From: Ruminococcus sp.
GTDB lineage: Bacteria; Bacillota; Clostridia; Oscillospirales; Ruminococcaceae
Assembly (NCBI GenBank): GCA_017450925.1
Contig: JAFSSS010000055.1
Location: 1 to 35,052, forward strand
Reading direction: 5' to 3'
Length of the DNA stretch: 35,052 nt
A program made the position numbers and the translations under genes. A model generated the notes under the pieces. The model was not told the DNA's origin. It did not search any database and saw only the letters and a program-made list of their open reading frames with translations. This document shows positions 1 through 7,552 of this stretch, piece by piece; the first letter of the stretch is position 1, and each line of letters opens with the position of its first letter.

Positions 1-143
1 GCACATCATCTGCTTGCCAGCTTTCCGTCATATTACCCAAATTCTCCTTGACTTGCGTCAGCAAGCCTGCGTCGAATTTAGGCAATCTGACGAAAAGCTG
101 GACGGCGCAGCTGATGCACAGGGGTCGTGCGGTGTTGCCTTAA
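1..143 (-). repeat. MITE-like foldback element, copy 1 (cut by window start)
   Basis: Positions 1-139 are the reverse complement of the first 139 bases of copy 3 (19452-19590), with only three differences found by eye. The right end is the terminal inverted repeat GGTGTTGCC at 131-139, followed by TTAA at 140-143, the presumed half of a target duplication. The other terminus lies outside the window, about 33 bases away if the copy has the same length as copy 3. No reading frame of its own is visible. Bases 144-211 hold nothing recognisable. Confidence 0.85.
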
Positions 144-211
144 CGAAAGCCGGGGTAAATTAGTCTTAGATACTTCTTTTTTGGTGACACACTTGACCTG
201 TGCATATCTTT

Positions 212-1810
212 TCACAAAGTCCCCTCATACAACGTCTTATCCCCGACCTTGACGAGCTGGACACCGACAGTCTTTTTCTTGTTGAAATTAAAGCTCAGCA
301 TATACCCAACATCAAGCCCGAAGTAGTCAAGATATTCAGACAGCTGCTGCTCGCCTTCGGCGTTGTACCGCTCGCCCCGCCATATTTTAAGCTCAATTAT
401 ATACTGCTGACCGAGATAATCGACTACAATATCAGTCCGGGTCTGATCTCTGGTTTGGGCTTCGATGTAGTAATTTCCGGTGCCGTTTATTATCGGGCGA
501 AGGTATAGGAGAAACTGCTCTCTGCCGTCTTTCTCCTTGAACTTTTCCTCAAGCGGGCCGAAAACTTCGGTATAAGTTTTTATGAAACGCTCCATAATAA
601 GGCGCATATCGAGCCTGCCGTCCTTGATGAAAATGTTCTTGGCGAGCGTCCCCTCCGAGGTGAACACATTGTTGTTGATGTCGTTCTCGGTGCAGAACAT
701 ATTGTAAAGACGTGTCTCGAAAATTCTGTTTGCGATGACAGCCCTGCCCTCGTGCCGTCTGATAAAGCCGTAGGTCACAAGCTGGCTGATGCCCTCGTTG
801 TCGGCGCTATACGGAATAACTGCTCCCTCCATAAGCACCCGGCGCAGAAGCGCTTTCATCTCGGGATAGTTTGTCAGCTTCCCCATAAGCGAATCGAACA
901 AAGTGTTGCTTTCGATAAGGATAGCCTTGACAGCTTCATCAATTCCGTTTCTCGTCCACGCATCGGAGAGAGTTTTGAATTTCCCCGGCACGAGCTTCTC
1001 GTCAATGATCTGACAGATACGGCTGACAAGGAATGGATAACCGCTGGTATAGTCATAGATAAGCTGTGCGATCGCAGATGTATCCATACCTGTATTGTGA
1101 TCTGCTTCATAATCATCAAGCATACCCTTGATACCGTCGGCGTGAAGCGACATATCAATATCAAATTCCGCAGCAATATTCCACGGGCTGTTGACCTTTG
1201 ACTGATCCTCATCACGCATCTTGCTCTTTAGGTGCTTGATGTCAGTTACTCCTGCAAGAATGACCGACTGGAAAGCGGGGTTTGATGCGTCTTCCTCTCT
1301 GTTAAGATACTGTAATCTAAGCTGTGCAAGAAAATCCAGAAAGACTTGATTATTCGATGCGCTGTCAACCTCGTCGATAAACATCACAACAGGCTTTTCA
1401 GAAGCTCTGAACCAGTCTGAAAACGCCGAAAAAAGCGTCCTGAGTTCAAGCTCTTCGGTGTCTGCGGAAGCTATCTGCTTCAGCGCAGATACATTGTTTT
1501 CCGGCATTGCAGTCTGACCGCTCACAGCTTTTTCGACAACATAATTTGCAAGTGCTTTTACAAAGCTGCCCTCGGTCTTGAAGGTAGAATTGCTCATATA
1601 CTGAAAGTCAAGGCTTAACACACAATAGTCATTTGAAAGATATTTTTTCAGCGCTGCAAGGGTAGTCGTCTTGCCGTACTGTCTCGCTCTGTTGATCGTA
1701 AAATAGTCGCCGTAATCGACCATAGCCTTTATCTTTTCGAGCCGCTCGGTGATATCGACCATATAGTCCTTGTTGGGATTGCAAAGCCCGGTGGTCTTGA
1801 ATCTTTTCAT
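212..1810 (-). CDS. AAA-ATPase-like / PD-(D/E)XK nuclease-like protein
   Basis: A 532-residue protein of the family in which an N-terminal AAA-like ATPase (AAA-ATPase_like) is joined to a C-terminal PD-(D/E)XK nuclease-like domain. A P-loop variant, RARQYGKTTT, lies at residues 41-50, and a Walker B-like MFIDEVDSA lies near residue 145. The C-terminal nuclease signature is TDIVVDY near 459 followed by IELKIW, with D460, E473 and K475 as candidate catalytic residues. I chose the ATG at 1810 because AAAGGCGG lies just upstream. The longer ATG at 1843 has no ribosome site and would sit almost at the transcription start of the promoter at 1851-1879. The family is common in Bacteroidota and Clostridia genomes and often multicopy; its cellular role is not established, and defence or mobile-element links are speculation. 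The gene stands alone, next to repeat copy 1. Confidence 0.85.
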   Translation of the reverse strand: MKRFKTTGLCNPNKDYMVDITERLEKIKAMVDYGDYFTINRARQYGKTTTLAALKKYLSNDYCVLSLDFQYMSNSTFKTEGSFVKALANYVVEKAVSGQTAMPENNVSALKQIASADTEELELRTLFSAFSDWFRASEKPVVMFIDEVDSASNNQVFLDFLAQLRLQYLNREEDASNPAFQSVILAGVTDIKHLKSKMRDEDQSKVNSPWNIAAEFDIDMSLHADGIKGMLDDYEADHNTGMDTSAIAQLIYDYTSGYPFLVSRICQIIDEKLVPGKFKTLSDAWTRNGIDEAVKAILIESNTLFDSLMGKLTNYPEMKALLRRVLMEGAVIPYSADNEGISQLVTYGFIRRHEGRAVIANRIFETRLYNMFCTENDINNNVFTSEGTLAKNIFIKDGRLDMRLIMERFIKTYTEVFGPLEEKFKEKDGREQFLLYLRPIINGTGNYYIEAQTRDQTRTDIVVDYLGQQYIIELKIWRGERYNAEGEQQLSEYLDYFGLDVGYMLSFNFNKKKTVGVQLVKVGDKTLYEGTL

Positions 1811-1850
1811 TTTTTCGCCGCCTTTCCATGGGGTGATATTCATTGTTTAT

Positions 1851-1879
1851 ATTATAACACAGATTTTGCGATATTGCAA
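1851..1879 (-). promoter_or_regulatory. Sigma-A promoter for the AAA-ATPase gene
   Basis: On the minus strand TTGCAA (1874-1879) and TATAAT (1851-1856) are separated by exactly 17 bases. Transcription would start near 1844, giving a leader of about 35 bases before the ATG at 1810 and supporting that start. Confidence 0.7.
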
Positions 1880-1920
1880 CTGATGAAATAAAGAATTATC
1901 AAACAGGGCGCCGGAGCTTT

Positions 1921-2222
1921 TTTGAAGCCAGCGTCCTGCCGGCACTGGAAACTATCCTCGGCACTTACATCGGGACGGCAGAAAGTGACCCCACACAGCA
2001 GAAGCTGGACGAGATCAACGAGAAGATCGACAAGCTGTTTGACAAGATGAACGATGTGCAGAATTCTATCGAGAGGTTCATCAAGGGCGAGCTGAAAATG
2101 GATTCCTTGCCTGCAACAGCGTGATGTTCAGCGGCGAGGCTATCGATAGGGCAAAGCCGGTCTGCGAGTCGATCATTAAGACTTATGCAGCAGCCTGCAT
2201 TGTAGCAATGATCGGACACTGA
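1921..2222 (+). pseudogene. Decayed coding remnant with coiled-coil sequence
   Basis: An open frame from 1921 to 2124 translates to 67 residues with a heptad-like segment (KLDEINEKIDKLFDKMNDV). It has no start codon or ribosome site, so only the 3' part of a gene appears to survive. From 2124 another frame (MFSGEAIDRAKPV..., 32 residues) runs on to a stop at 2222, as expected if the original gene was also frameshifted. I do not recognise the parent family. The stretch 2223-2282 between this remnant and the next promoter holds no gene. Confidence 0.45.
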
Positions 2223-2282
2223 TCGGAACACATAAATAAAGAAAGCATAACAAAACGTTCGTGCAACAGTGCGGGCGCTTTT

Positions 2283-2311
2283 TTGACATTTGGGCGGGGG
2301 TGTGATATAAT
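2283..2311 (+). promoter_or_regulatory. Consensus promoter for the GNAT-nitroreductase pair
   Basis: Perfect TTGACA (2283-2288), a 17-base spacer and perfect TATAAT (2306-2311) with an extended -10 TG at 2303. The predicted start is near 2318, about 50 bases before the acetyltransferase ATG. Confidence 0.85.
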
Positions 2312-2366
2312 GATTCTGAGACAGATCGGAGTGAATAAGGCTTGAGATAAAATTTAGGAGTTTATT

Positions 2367-2819
2367 ATGGAAACAGAATATAAAAGATTGACCGAAAATG
2401 AACTTGACACATTTATAAAAATGCGAATTAACCAGCTTCGTGAGGAAGGCGCAAAGGAGGATATTGATCTCTATCCTGCACTGAATGACTATTACACAAG
2501 GCACATGGCTGACGGTACTTTTGTGGCGTGGCTCGTATTTGACGGCGATAAGATCATCGGTACAAGCGGAATGTCATTCGTTGAAAAACCGCCCTACTTC
2601 GGCTGCCCCAGCGGTAAGCTCGGGCTTTTGTCCAGTATGTTCACAGACAAGGAATATCGGCGCAAGGGCATTGCAAGTGAGCTTTTGAAGCGTGTGGTAG
2701 ATGAAGCAAGAAACTACGGCTGCGGAACAGTTCAGATCACGGCATCGGATATGGGTGTCAAACTGTACACGGCGTTTGGATTTACGCACAACAATAATTT
2801 CATGCAGTATAAACTGTAA
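2367..2819 (+). CDS. GNAT-family N-acetyltransferase
   Basis: A 150-residue acetyl-CoA-dependent acetyltransferase of the GNAT fold. The acetyl-CoA-binding motif A is visible as MFTDKEYRRKGIASELLKRV around residues 91-110, with the RRKGIA pyrophosphate loop. It is followed by the typical beta5/alpha4 portion ending LYTAFGFTHNN. The length is normal for a single GNAT domain. AGGAG at 2356-2360 sits 6 bases before the ATG. The acceptor substrate cannot be told from sequence. The nitroreductase gene follows after 13 bases, so the two are probably cotranscribed from the promoter at 2283. Confidence 0.9.
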   Translation: METEYKRLTENELDTFIKMRINQLREEGAKEDIDLYPALNDYYTRHMADGTFVAWLVFDGDKIIGTSGMSFVEKPPYFGCPSGKLGLLSSMFTDKEYRRKGIASELLKRVVDEARNYGCGTVQITASDMGVKLYTAFGFTHNNNFMQYKL

Positions 2820-2832
2820 CGGAGGTATCACC

Positions 2833-3327
2833 ATGAACGAGATATTTACAAGAGTAAGCACCCGTAAATTTGAGGACAGACCTGTTGAGCCCGAGAAGAT
2901 CACACAGCTTCTCAAAGCCGCAATGCAGGCACCCTCGGCAGGAAATCAGCAGCCGTGGGAATTCTTTGTTGTAACGGACAAGGAGAAGATCAAGGCACTA
3001 TCGGAGAGCAATCCTTATGCCGGCTGTGCGGCCGGCGCACCCGTTGTTATCGTGCCTTGCTATAAAGTTGAAGGTGCAAGGTTTCCCGAATACTGCGAGA
3101 TCGACCTGAGTATCGCCACGGAAAACCTGTGGCTTGAAGCGGCCTCGCTCGGTCTTGGTGCGGTGTGGATCGGTACTGCTCCGCTGAAGGACAGAATGGA
3201 AAAGGTCGAAGCTGTCCTCGGAAATCCCGACGGGCTTCACGCTTTCGCACTTGTACCTGTGGGCTATCCTGCGGAAACGAAGGAGCAGCAGGACAGGTTT
3301 GATGAAAGCAGGGTACATTATTTGTGA
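2833..3327 (+). CDS. Nitroreductase-family flavoprotein
   Basis: A 164-residue FMN-dependent nitroreductase-fold protein. The N-terminal FMN-phosphate signature STRKFEDRPV, the segment AMQAPSAGNQQPWEFFVV and the C-terminal LGLGAVWIGT are hallmark blocks of the compact clostridial nitroreductases. These enzymes use NAD(P)H to reduce nitro compounds, flavins or quinones; the physiological substrate is unknown. A GGAGG site at 2821-2825 fixes the ATG at 2833. An upstream in-frame extension would run back through the acetyltransferase gene and is rejected. Confidence 0.9.
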   Translation: MNEIFTRVSTRKFEDRPVEPEKITQLLKAAMQAPSAGNQQPWEFFVVTDKEKIKALSESNPYAGCAAGAPVVIVPCYKVEGARFPEYCEIDLSIATENLWLEAASLGLGAVWIGTAPLKDRMEKVEAVLGNPDGLHAFALVPVGYPAETKEQQDRFDESRVHYL

Positions 3328-3623
3328 GTGTTTTATGAGATAAATCGGAATTTGCAGGGGCGTGCCCCTGCACCCAACGCCCTCGCTACAAACTTTGTGC
3401 AGAGCTATTGCTTTGTCTGGCTCGGGGCTGAAAACTGTTCAGGTCTGTAAATCATATTTGCCGAAATAAAGCAAGCCAATAACCGCGGGCACCGCATTAC
3501 ACTGCCTGTGCAAGTGGAAGCGACAAAGGAGCGTAACGCGAACTGCGCCGCCGCCGCTGCGGCAAATCGGAATTTGCAGGGGATGACCATTTTTAAAAGG
3601 GTCTCCCCTAATAGCTCTCGCAT
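3328..3623. repeat. Gene-free spacer with palindromic repeat family B
   Basis: About 300 bases without a credible gene. Bases 3354-3381 are identical to 25547-25574 and begin with the palindrome GCAGGGGC-gt-GCCCCTGC. A 19-base block (3342-3360) recurs directly at 3564-3582, bracketing the spacer. Near the right end GGGGATGACC (3579-3588) faces GGGTCTCCCC as an imperfect hairpin. This looks like an accreted repeat region, not a coding sequence. Confidence 0.6.
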
Positions 3624-3660
3624 AAAAACAGCGAGCTGCCAGTAACAGCTCGCTGTTTTT
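3624..3660. terminator. Bidirectional intrinsic terminator
   Basis: A perfect 15-base stem, AAAAACAGCGAGCTG (3624-3638) with CAGCTCGCTGTTTTT (3646-3660), and a 7-base loop. The stem ends in A and T tracts, so it can stop the rightward nitroreductase transcript and the leftward Rrf2 transcript. Confidence 0.9.
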
Positions 3661-3672
3661 CTATGTATCAGT

Positions 3673-4110
3673 TTATTCCTTGCTTATAAGCGCCTGCGTA
3701 TCCTCAACGATTTGAGCAACAGTCGTTGATCTAAGCTCTTTTTCAAGAGCCGCCTGCGCCGCTGCAAGCCGGCCGTCCATTGCCTTGTGGATATTGCGTC
3801 CCACAGGGCATTCCACATTGGGGTTTTCATGGAAGTGGAACAGTCCCTCGTCTTCTATGCAGTCAACCGCCTTATAGATGTCATACAGCGTTATCGTATC
3901 AAGCGGTTTTGCAAGGTGCGCTCCTCCGCTGCCTTGACGGGTCTCGACTATTCCCGCTTTGCGAAGCTGCCCGAGGACGCCCCGGACTATCACCGCATTG
4001 ACACCCGTACTGCCCGACAGAAAATCGCTTGTCACTCGCATCTGACCGTCAAATATGTCGATACAGGTGAGGATATGCACCGCTGCCGTGAATCTGCTTG
4101 TGATCTGCAT
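3673..4110 (-). CDS. Rrf2-family transcriptional regulator (YwnA-like)
   Basis: A 145-residue Rrf2-type winged-helix regulator. MQITSRFTAAVHILTCIDIF opens the DNA-binding domain and the recognition region with wing is NAVIVRGVLGQLRKAGIVET followed by RQGSGGAHLAK (about residues 37-67). The three clustered cysteines that bind Fe-S clusters in IscR/NsrR are not present as a triad (single Cys near residues 82 and 100), so it is probably not an Fe-S sensor. It lies 17 bases downstream of an NAD(P)-binding protein gene, the same pairing as ywnB-ywnA in Bacillus. Autoregulation of the shared promoter is inferred. Confidence 0.85.
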   Translation of the reverse strand: MQITSRFTAAVHILTCIDIFDGQMRVTSDFLSGSTGVNAVIVRGVLGQLRKAGIVETRQGSGGAHLAKPLDTITLYDIYKAVDCIEDEGLFHFHENPNVECPVGRNIHKAMDGRLAAAQAALEKELRSTTVAQIVEDTQALISKE

Positions 4111-4127
4111 AGATGTTCATCTCTTTC

Positions 4128-4757
4128 TTATTCTCTTACCACGCTGATACGCTGTCTGATGTGATCGCCGCTTTCGATCTCGTCCACCATAGCAATAGCG
4201 TAATCTGCATAGCTTATTATGCTCTCGCCCTTAGAGTTGAGCGTCAGCTCCTCGCCCGCGAGGATGTACCTGCCGCTGCGCTCGCCGTCCGCCTGAAAAT
4301 CTCCTGCGGGGCTTATGTATGTCCACTTTACGTCATTTCTCTGACGGAGTTCGCCCAGCGCTTTTGCCATAGCAGAAGCCAGCGGCTTGAACACCTCGGG
4401 GAAATCAGCACCGTCAGAAACGCAGGCGGTATGCTCTGCGTTAACATACAGACTTCCTGCGCCGCCGACAACGAGCAGTCTTGTATCAGTTCCCGAAAGA
4501 GCATCACACAGGTGAGCAAGTGAAGCGGAGTGCTGCGGAAGCGTTTCGGGCGTCCATGCGCCGAAGGCATCTACAACTGCATCAAAGCCAGCCAGATCTG
4601 CGGCGGTCAGATCGAACAGATCCTTTACAATAACGTTCTGCGCGGCGGACTTATTATCGCCCTTTACAACTGCTGTTACGTCAAGCCCTCTGCCTACTGC
4701 CTCTTTCACGATGAGCTGACCTGCCTTGCCGTTTGCACAAACTACTGCGATTTTCAT
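4128..4757 (-). CDS. NAD(P)-binding Rossmann protein (YwnB-like, atypical SDR)
   Basis: A 209-residue atypical short-chain dehydrogenase of the NAD(P)H-binding (NmrA/YwnB-like) kind. The dinucleotide motif is at the extreme N-terminus, KIAVVCANGKAGQLIVKEA, a GxxGxxG variant, followed by a FDAVVDAFGAW strand and LLVVGGAGSLYV. Such proteins are reductases or redox sensors; the substrate is unknown. An AGGAGGT site at 4765-4771 supports the ATG at 4757. It is the first gene of a two-gene unit with the Rrf2 regulator. Confidence 0.85.
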   Translation of the reverse strand: MKIAVVCANGKAGQLIVKEAVGRGLDVTAVVKGDNKSAAQNVIVKDLFDLTAADLAGFDAVVDAFGAWTPETLPQHSASLAHLCDALSGTDTRLLVVGGAGSLYVNAEHTACVSDGADFPEVFKPLASAMAKALGELRQRNDVKWTYISPAGDFQADGERSGRYILAGEELTLNSKGESIISYADYAIAMVDEIESGDHIRQRISVVRE

Positions 4758-4772
4758 AATGATTACCTCCTA

Positions 4773-4881
4773 ATTATAACATGATATCAGCGATTTGTAA
4801 AGTTGTAAACATTGTTGTTTCAGCTTTCAAGCATATTATAGCATGAGGTCATCAACTTGTCAATACGTTTATTACAACTTT
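4773..4881 (-). promoter_or_regulatory. Promoter and putative Rrf2 operators upstream of ywnB-like gene
   Basis: On the minus strand a perfect TTGACA (4858-4863) and TATAAT (4835-4840) are 17 bases apart. The ten-base motif AAAGTTGTAA occurs at 4799-4808 on the plus strand and again, inverted, at 4872-4881, so one copy flanks the promoter on each side. These are good candidates for Rrf2 regulator sites. A second promoter-like pair (TGTAAA 4796-4801, ATTATA 4773-4778) would start the RNA inside the ribosome site and is less likely to be used. Confidence 0.6.
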
Positions 4882-4976
4882 AGCGATATGCATAAATTTT
4901 CAGCCTGCTGATGCGCACATTTCACAAATGCTGCTCTTGGGTCATTGCTCACGAGCAGCGAATAAAGCAAACAACG

Positions 4977-5020
4977 ACAAAAAGACCCCCCACGGTATAA
5001 TTGAAACCGCAGGAGGTCTT
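4977..5020 (-). terminator. Intrinsic terminator after the methyltransferase-STAS gene
   Basis: Read on the minus strand, AAGACCTCCTGCGGT (5006-5020) pairs with ACCGTGGGGGGTCTT (4982-4996) with a few mismatches, followed by a T tract (to about 4977). It lies just after the stop at 5036. Confidence 0.75.
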
Positions 5021-5035
5021 GTTTCAGCATTCAGC

Positions 5036-6268
5036 TCACAGCAGCAGCTCGGCAAAGCCCGTGGTCTCGAAGATCTCCATGACGCTCTGCGAGATGTTTA
5101 TGACCGAAAGGCGCTCTTTGCTTCCCAGCCTTTTCCGTATTATCAGCAGCGAGCGCAGGCCTGCCGAGGAGATATAGTCGAGATCGGCGAGGTCGATGCA
5201 GACCCTCTGCACCTCCCTTTTCGCTGACTCCTCTTCAAAGACCGTGACGAGCCGGGGCGCAGTGAGAGTATCCAGCCTGCCCGAGATGCTTACGGTCAGA
5301 ACCCCTGCCGCATTATGTGCATTGATGCTGAATTCCGATGACCTGCTTTTTTTCTTCTCCCTGTCGGTAAGGGTCAGCCTCCAGACGCATAGCTCCATGC
5401 AGGCCTCCCTAAGTTCATCCATAAGCCCCTCTCGCAGATCGGAAAGAGATGTGAGGTCGGGGAGGTATTTTCCCATATTCAGCCTTTCGACCTTGAAGCC
5501 TCTCTGCTCTGCCCATTTGATGCTTTCCTCAAGAGGCAGGGTCATAAAGGTATTGGTGTTCACATTGCTTTTTGAGAGCCTGGATATTTCTTTCCGCTGC
5601 TGTATAAAGCGCTCCATGGTCTCCTTGTCGCCGTTGGCAACGATCCCTGCGGTGATCCTGATATAATCGCCGATCTCGCGGTCGGGGGTTATCCAGCAGC
5701 CTCCGCGCTCTGAAAGAACGGAGCGCACGGTTTCGAACATCGCTTCCGTTTCGGAGTCTGTGAAATAAGAGAGCAGCCCCTCGGTGGTGATGCAGACAGG
5801 GCCGCTGATGCCTTTGAGTGCCGCCTTGACGGAATCCGGATTTGTAGCATCGGCACTGGTCATGGTGACGAACCTCTTTTCATCCTCGGAAAGCAGCGCA
5901 TCGACAGCTTCGCCCATATCTGCGATAGTCGCCGGAAGGTCTGCGCCTACATAGCGGATACCCCTTCTTGCGTATTCTATGGGGCGCATCGTATATCCGC
6001 AGGGGATATCCAGCAAAAGGGCTGGCGCCTCGTCATCAAGTATCTGCTCCATAGTGCCGTAACGGGCTTCAAGGATAGATACGAAGATCTTCCTTACGGG
6101 GTCGGTTATCCTTTCGGGTACCTGCATGAATCTTTCCTTGGGCCGATCCTTCTCAAGGAAAGCGACTATCTGCTTAGCTGTCTCGTTCCCGAAGGACGCA
6201 TAGCGATACACCGAAGATCTTGCCGTCAGAAACACGGGGTTGATCTCCTTCAACAGTTGTTCATCCAT
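5036..6268 (-). CDS. Class I methyltransferase (LCM/O-methyltransferase-like) fused to a STAS domain
   Basis: A 410-residue two-domain protein. Residues 1-300 resemble the leucine-carboxyl/polyketide O-methyltransferase group of SAM enzymes: motif I LLLDIPCGYT at 84-93, the acidic adenosine-ribose contact after VGAD at 107-110, and TEGLLSYF at 162-169. Residues 324-410 are a STAS domain like the anti-sigma antagonists SpoIIAA/RsbV, with DYISSAGLRS around 364-373 containing the serine that is phosphorylated in that family. Start: ATG at 6268 with AAAGGTG 8 bases upstream; a GTG at 6277 is less well placed. The fusion suggests that methylation, or a signal sensed by the SAM domain, is tied to a partner-switching pathway, but no kinase or phosphatase gene is adjacent. 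It has its own promoter and terminator. Confidence 0.85.
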   Translation of the reverse strand: MDEQLLKEINPVFLTARSSVYRYASFGNETAKQIVAFLEKDRPKERFMQVPERITDPVRKIFVSILEARYGTMEQILDDEAPALLLDIPCGYTMRPIEYARRGIRYVGADLPATIADMGEAVDALLSEDEKRFVTMTSADATNPDSVKAALKGISGPVCITTEGLLSYFTDSETEAMFETVRSVLSERGGCWITPDREIGDYIRITAGIVANGDKETMERFIQQRKEISRLSKSNVNTNTFMTLPLEESIKWAEQRGFKVERLNMGKYLPDLTSLSDLREGLMDELREACMELCVWRLTLTDREKKKSRSSEFSINAHNAAGVLTVSISGRLDTLTAPRLVTVFEEESAKREVQRVCIDLADLDYISSAGLRSLLIIRKRLGSKERLSVINISQSVMEIFETTGFAELLL

Positions 6269-6306
6269 TATTACCACACCTTTGCTGTATGTTGTTTACA
6301 ATATAT

Positions 6307-6335
6307 ATTATATCGGAGATCGGAGAGCTTGTCAA
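6307..6335 (-). promoter_or_regulatory. Consensus promoter for methyltransferase-STAS gene
   Basis: Minus-strand TTGACA (6330-6335), a 17-base spacer and TATAAT (6307-6312); the predicted start is near 6300, about 32 bases before the ATG. The remaining stretch to 6565 has no gene. It holds a small hairpin, GTGCCG-caaaa-CGGCAC at 6509-6525, downstream of the flavodoxin gene but without a T tract. Confidence 0.85.
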
Positions 6336-6565
6336 TGACCGTGATGAAGGGAGAAAACGTCAAACAGCAGTGTTCAGCAAGGATGCTTCCTCCGCGGGCG
6401 GAGCTAAGGAGCTGTGCTTTGTTTGTCCGGATAAGGACACAGCAATGGAGCCTTGGCAGAACAGAGCAGCATTTATCCTGAGGAAAGGGATAGGCTATGC
6501 CCTCTGCGGTGCCGCAAAACGGCACTCTCACGGTATTGCCAATGATAAGCTTCAGCGCCGAGCGG

Positions 6566-7084
6566 TTACTGCTTCAAAACAAACTCTATCAGCGGTCTGA
6601 TATTCTCCCTGCTTGAAAAATCCACAGGCGTATCGTAGGCGTCCAGCATTCCCTGTTCGTCCTCGGTACGCTCCTTTATTCTCTGCAGGCGCAGCTTCAG
6701 CATTTTCATCAGCACCTTGTCCTTTGCAGTCAGCTTGTCAAAATCAAAGCCGCCGCGCAGATAAAAGCATCCGACAGCTTTCTGCTGCCCGGCAGTCAGC
6801 ACCCTGTCCCAAAAGACCTTCATTTCATGCTCTCTGCCGGGATTTGAGCCTACCGCAAAAAGCGCAATCCTCTTGCCCTTCAGCTTGTCAAGATTATTGG
6901 TGATAAGCTTTACGCCGTTAAACCCGCCGGCATACATCCCGCCGCCGTAAATGACCGTGTCATAGCCGATGATATCCGAAAGCTCGGGGTCTTCCTTGAT
7001 ATCACAGCCAAGCTCCTCGGCTATCCACTGCGCATATCTTTTGGTGTAGCCCGATTTTGATCTGTATGCAACTATCGCTTTCAT
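6566..7084 (-). CDS. Flavodoxin-domain protein
   Basis: A 172-residue flavodoxin-fold protein. The FMN phosphate-binding loop is at the N-terminus, AYRSKSGYTKRYAQWIAEEL (residues 5-24). It is followed by YDTVIYGGGMYAGGFNG, the usual isoalloxazine-contacting loop, and RIALFAVGSNPG. It resembles the flavodoxin_5 group that includes protoporphyrinogen dehydrogenase HemG, but HemG identity cannot be claimed. Its ATG overlaps the stop of the MarR-type gene (ATGA at 7081-7084), so translation is coupled. An electron-transfer or quinone-reducing role controlled by the MarR regulator is inferred. Confidence 0.85.
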   Translation of the reverse strand: MKAIVAYRSKSGYTKRYAQWIAEELGCDIKEDPELSDIIGYDTVIYGGGMYAGGFNGVKLITNNLDKLKGKRIALFAVGSNPGREHEMKVFWDRVLTAGQQKAVGCFYLRGGFDFDKLTAKDKVLMKMLKLRLQRIKERTEDEQGMLDAYDTPVDFSSRENIRPLIEFVLKQ

Positions 7085-7539
7085 ACCTGCATCTCCTCCT
7101 TTAATTCATTCAGTCTGTCACAGAGCTTTGCAAGGGCAGAGCAATAGGCGGTGGTCTCCTCCTCGGTCAGACACTCAAACAGCTTAAACACGAACCGCTG
7201 ATCCTGCCCGTCCTTTTTGGTGCGGAGATGCTCCGCGGCCTCGGTCTTAACAAGTCGGATCGCTCTCTTATCCTTTTTATCGGGAACGACCTTCAGAAAG
7301 CCCTTGCTGATAAGGCGGTCAACTATCTGCCGCATACTCTGATGTGTAACGCCCGAAAGCTCTGAAATCTGCCTGAGCGTCGGCGGTTCGGGGAAAGCGT
7401 CTATCATCGTTATCGCAAGCCACTGCTTTGCGGTTATGTCCTCAAAGCCCGAATCCATTATCGCCTGCAGGCGGTTCGCACAGATAAAGATATTAACATA
7501 AGCGATAAGCCGCTGATCCATTTTTTCAAAGTCGTACAT
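7081..7539 (-). CDS. MarR-family transcriptional regulator
   Basis: A 152-residue MarR-type winged-helix repressor. The DNA-binding region reads ITMIDAFPEPPTLRQISELS, then GVTHQSMRQIVDRLISKGFL, then the wing VVPDKKDKRAIRLVKT. Start at the ATG at 7539 with AAGGAGGGG just upstream; a longer frame back to 7590 crosses the operator and has no ribosome site. First gene of a two-gene operon with the flavodoxin. The promoter is overlapped by a perfect inverted repeat, which points to autorepression. Confidence 0.9.
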   Translation of the reverse strand: MYDFEKMDQRLIAYVNIFICANRLQAIMDSGFEDITAKQWLAITMIDAFPEPPTLRQISELSGVTHQSMRQIVDRLISKGFLKVVPDKKDKRAIRLVKTEAAEHLRTKKDGQDQRFVFKLFECLTEEETTAYCSALAKLCDRLNELKEEMQV

Positions 7540-7552
7540 AAGCCCCTCCTTG

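Noticed and set aside
1-143. Insertion sequence or transposase gene
   Set aside because: The repeat copies have no coding frame of useful length; they are non-autonomous foldback elements.
1811-1843. Longer start of the AAA-ATPase at 1843
   Set aside because: It lies at the predicted transcription start and has no ribosome site, whereas the ATG at 1810 has one.
3673-4110. Fe-S-sensing IscR/NsrR-type regulator
   Set aside because: The three clustered cysteines needed for the cluster are absent.
4773-4801. Second promoter for the ywnB-like gene
   Set aside because: Box spacing is perfect, but the transcript would begin inside the ribosome binding site, so the upstream consensus promoter is preferred.
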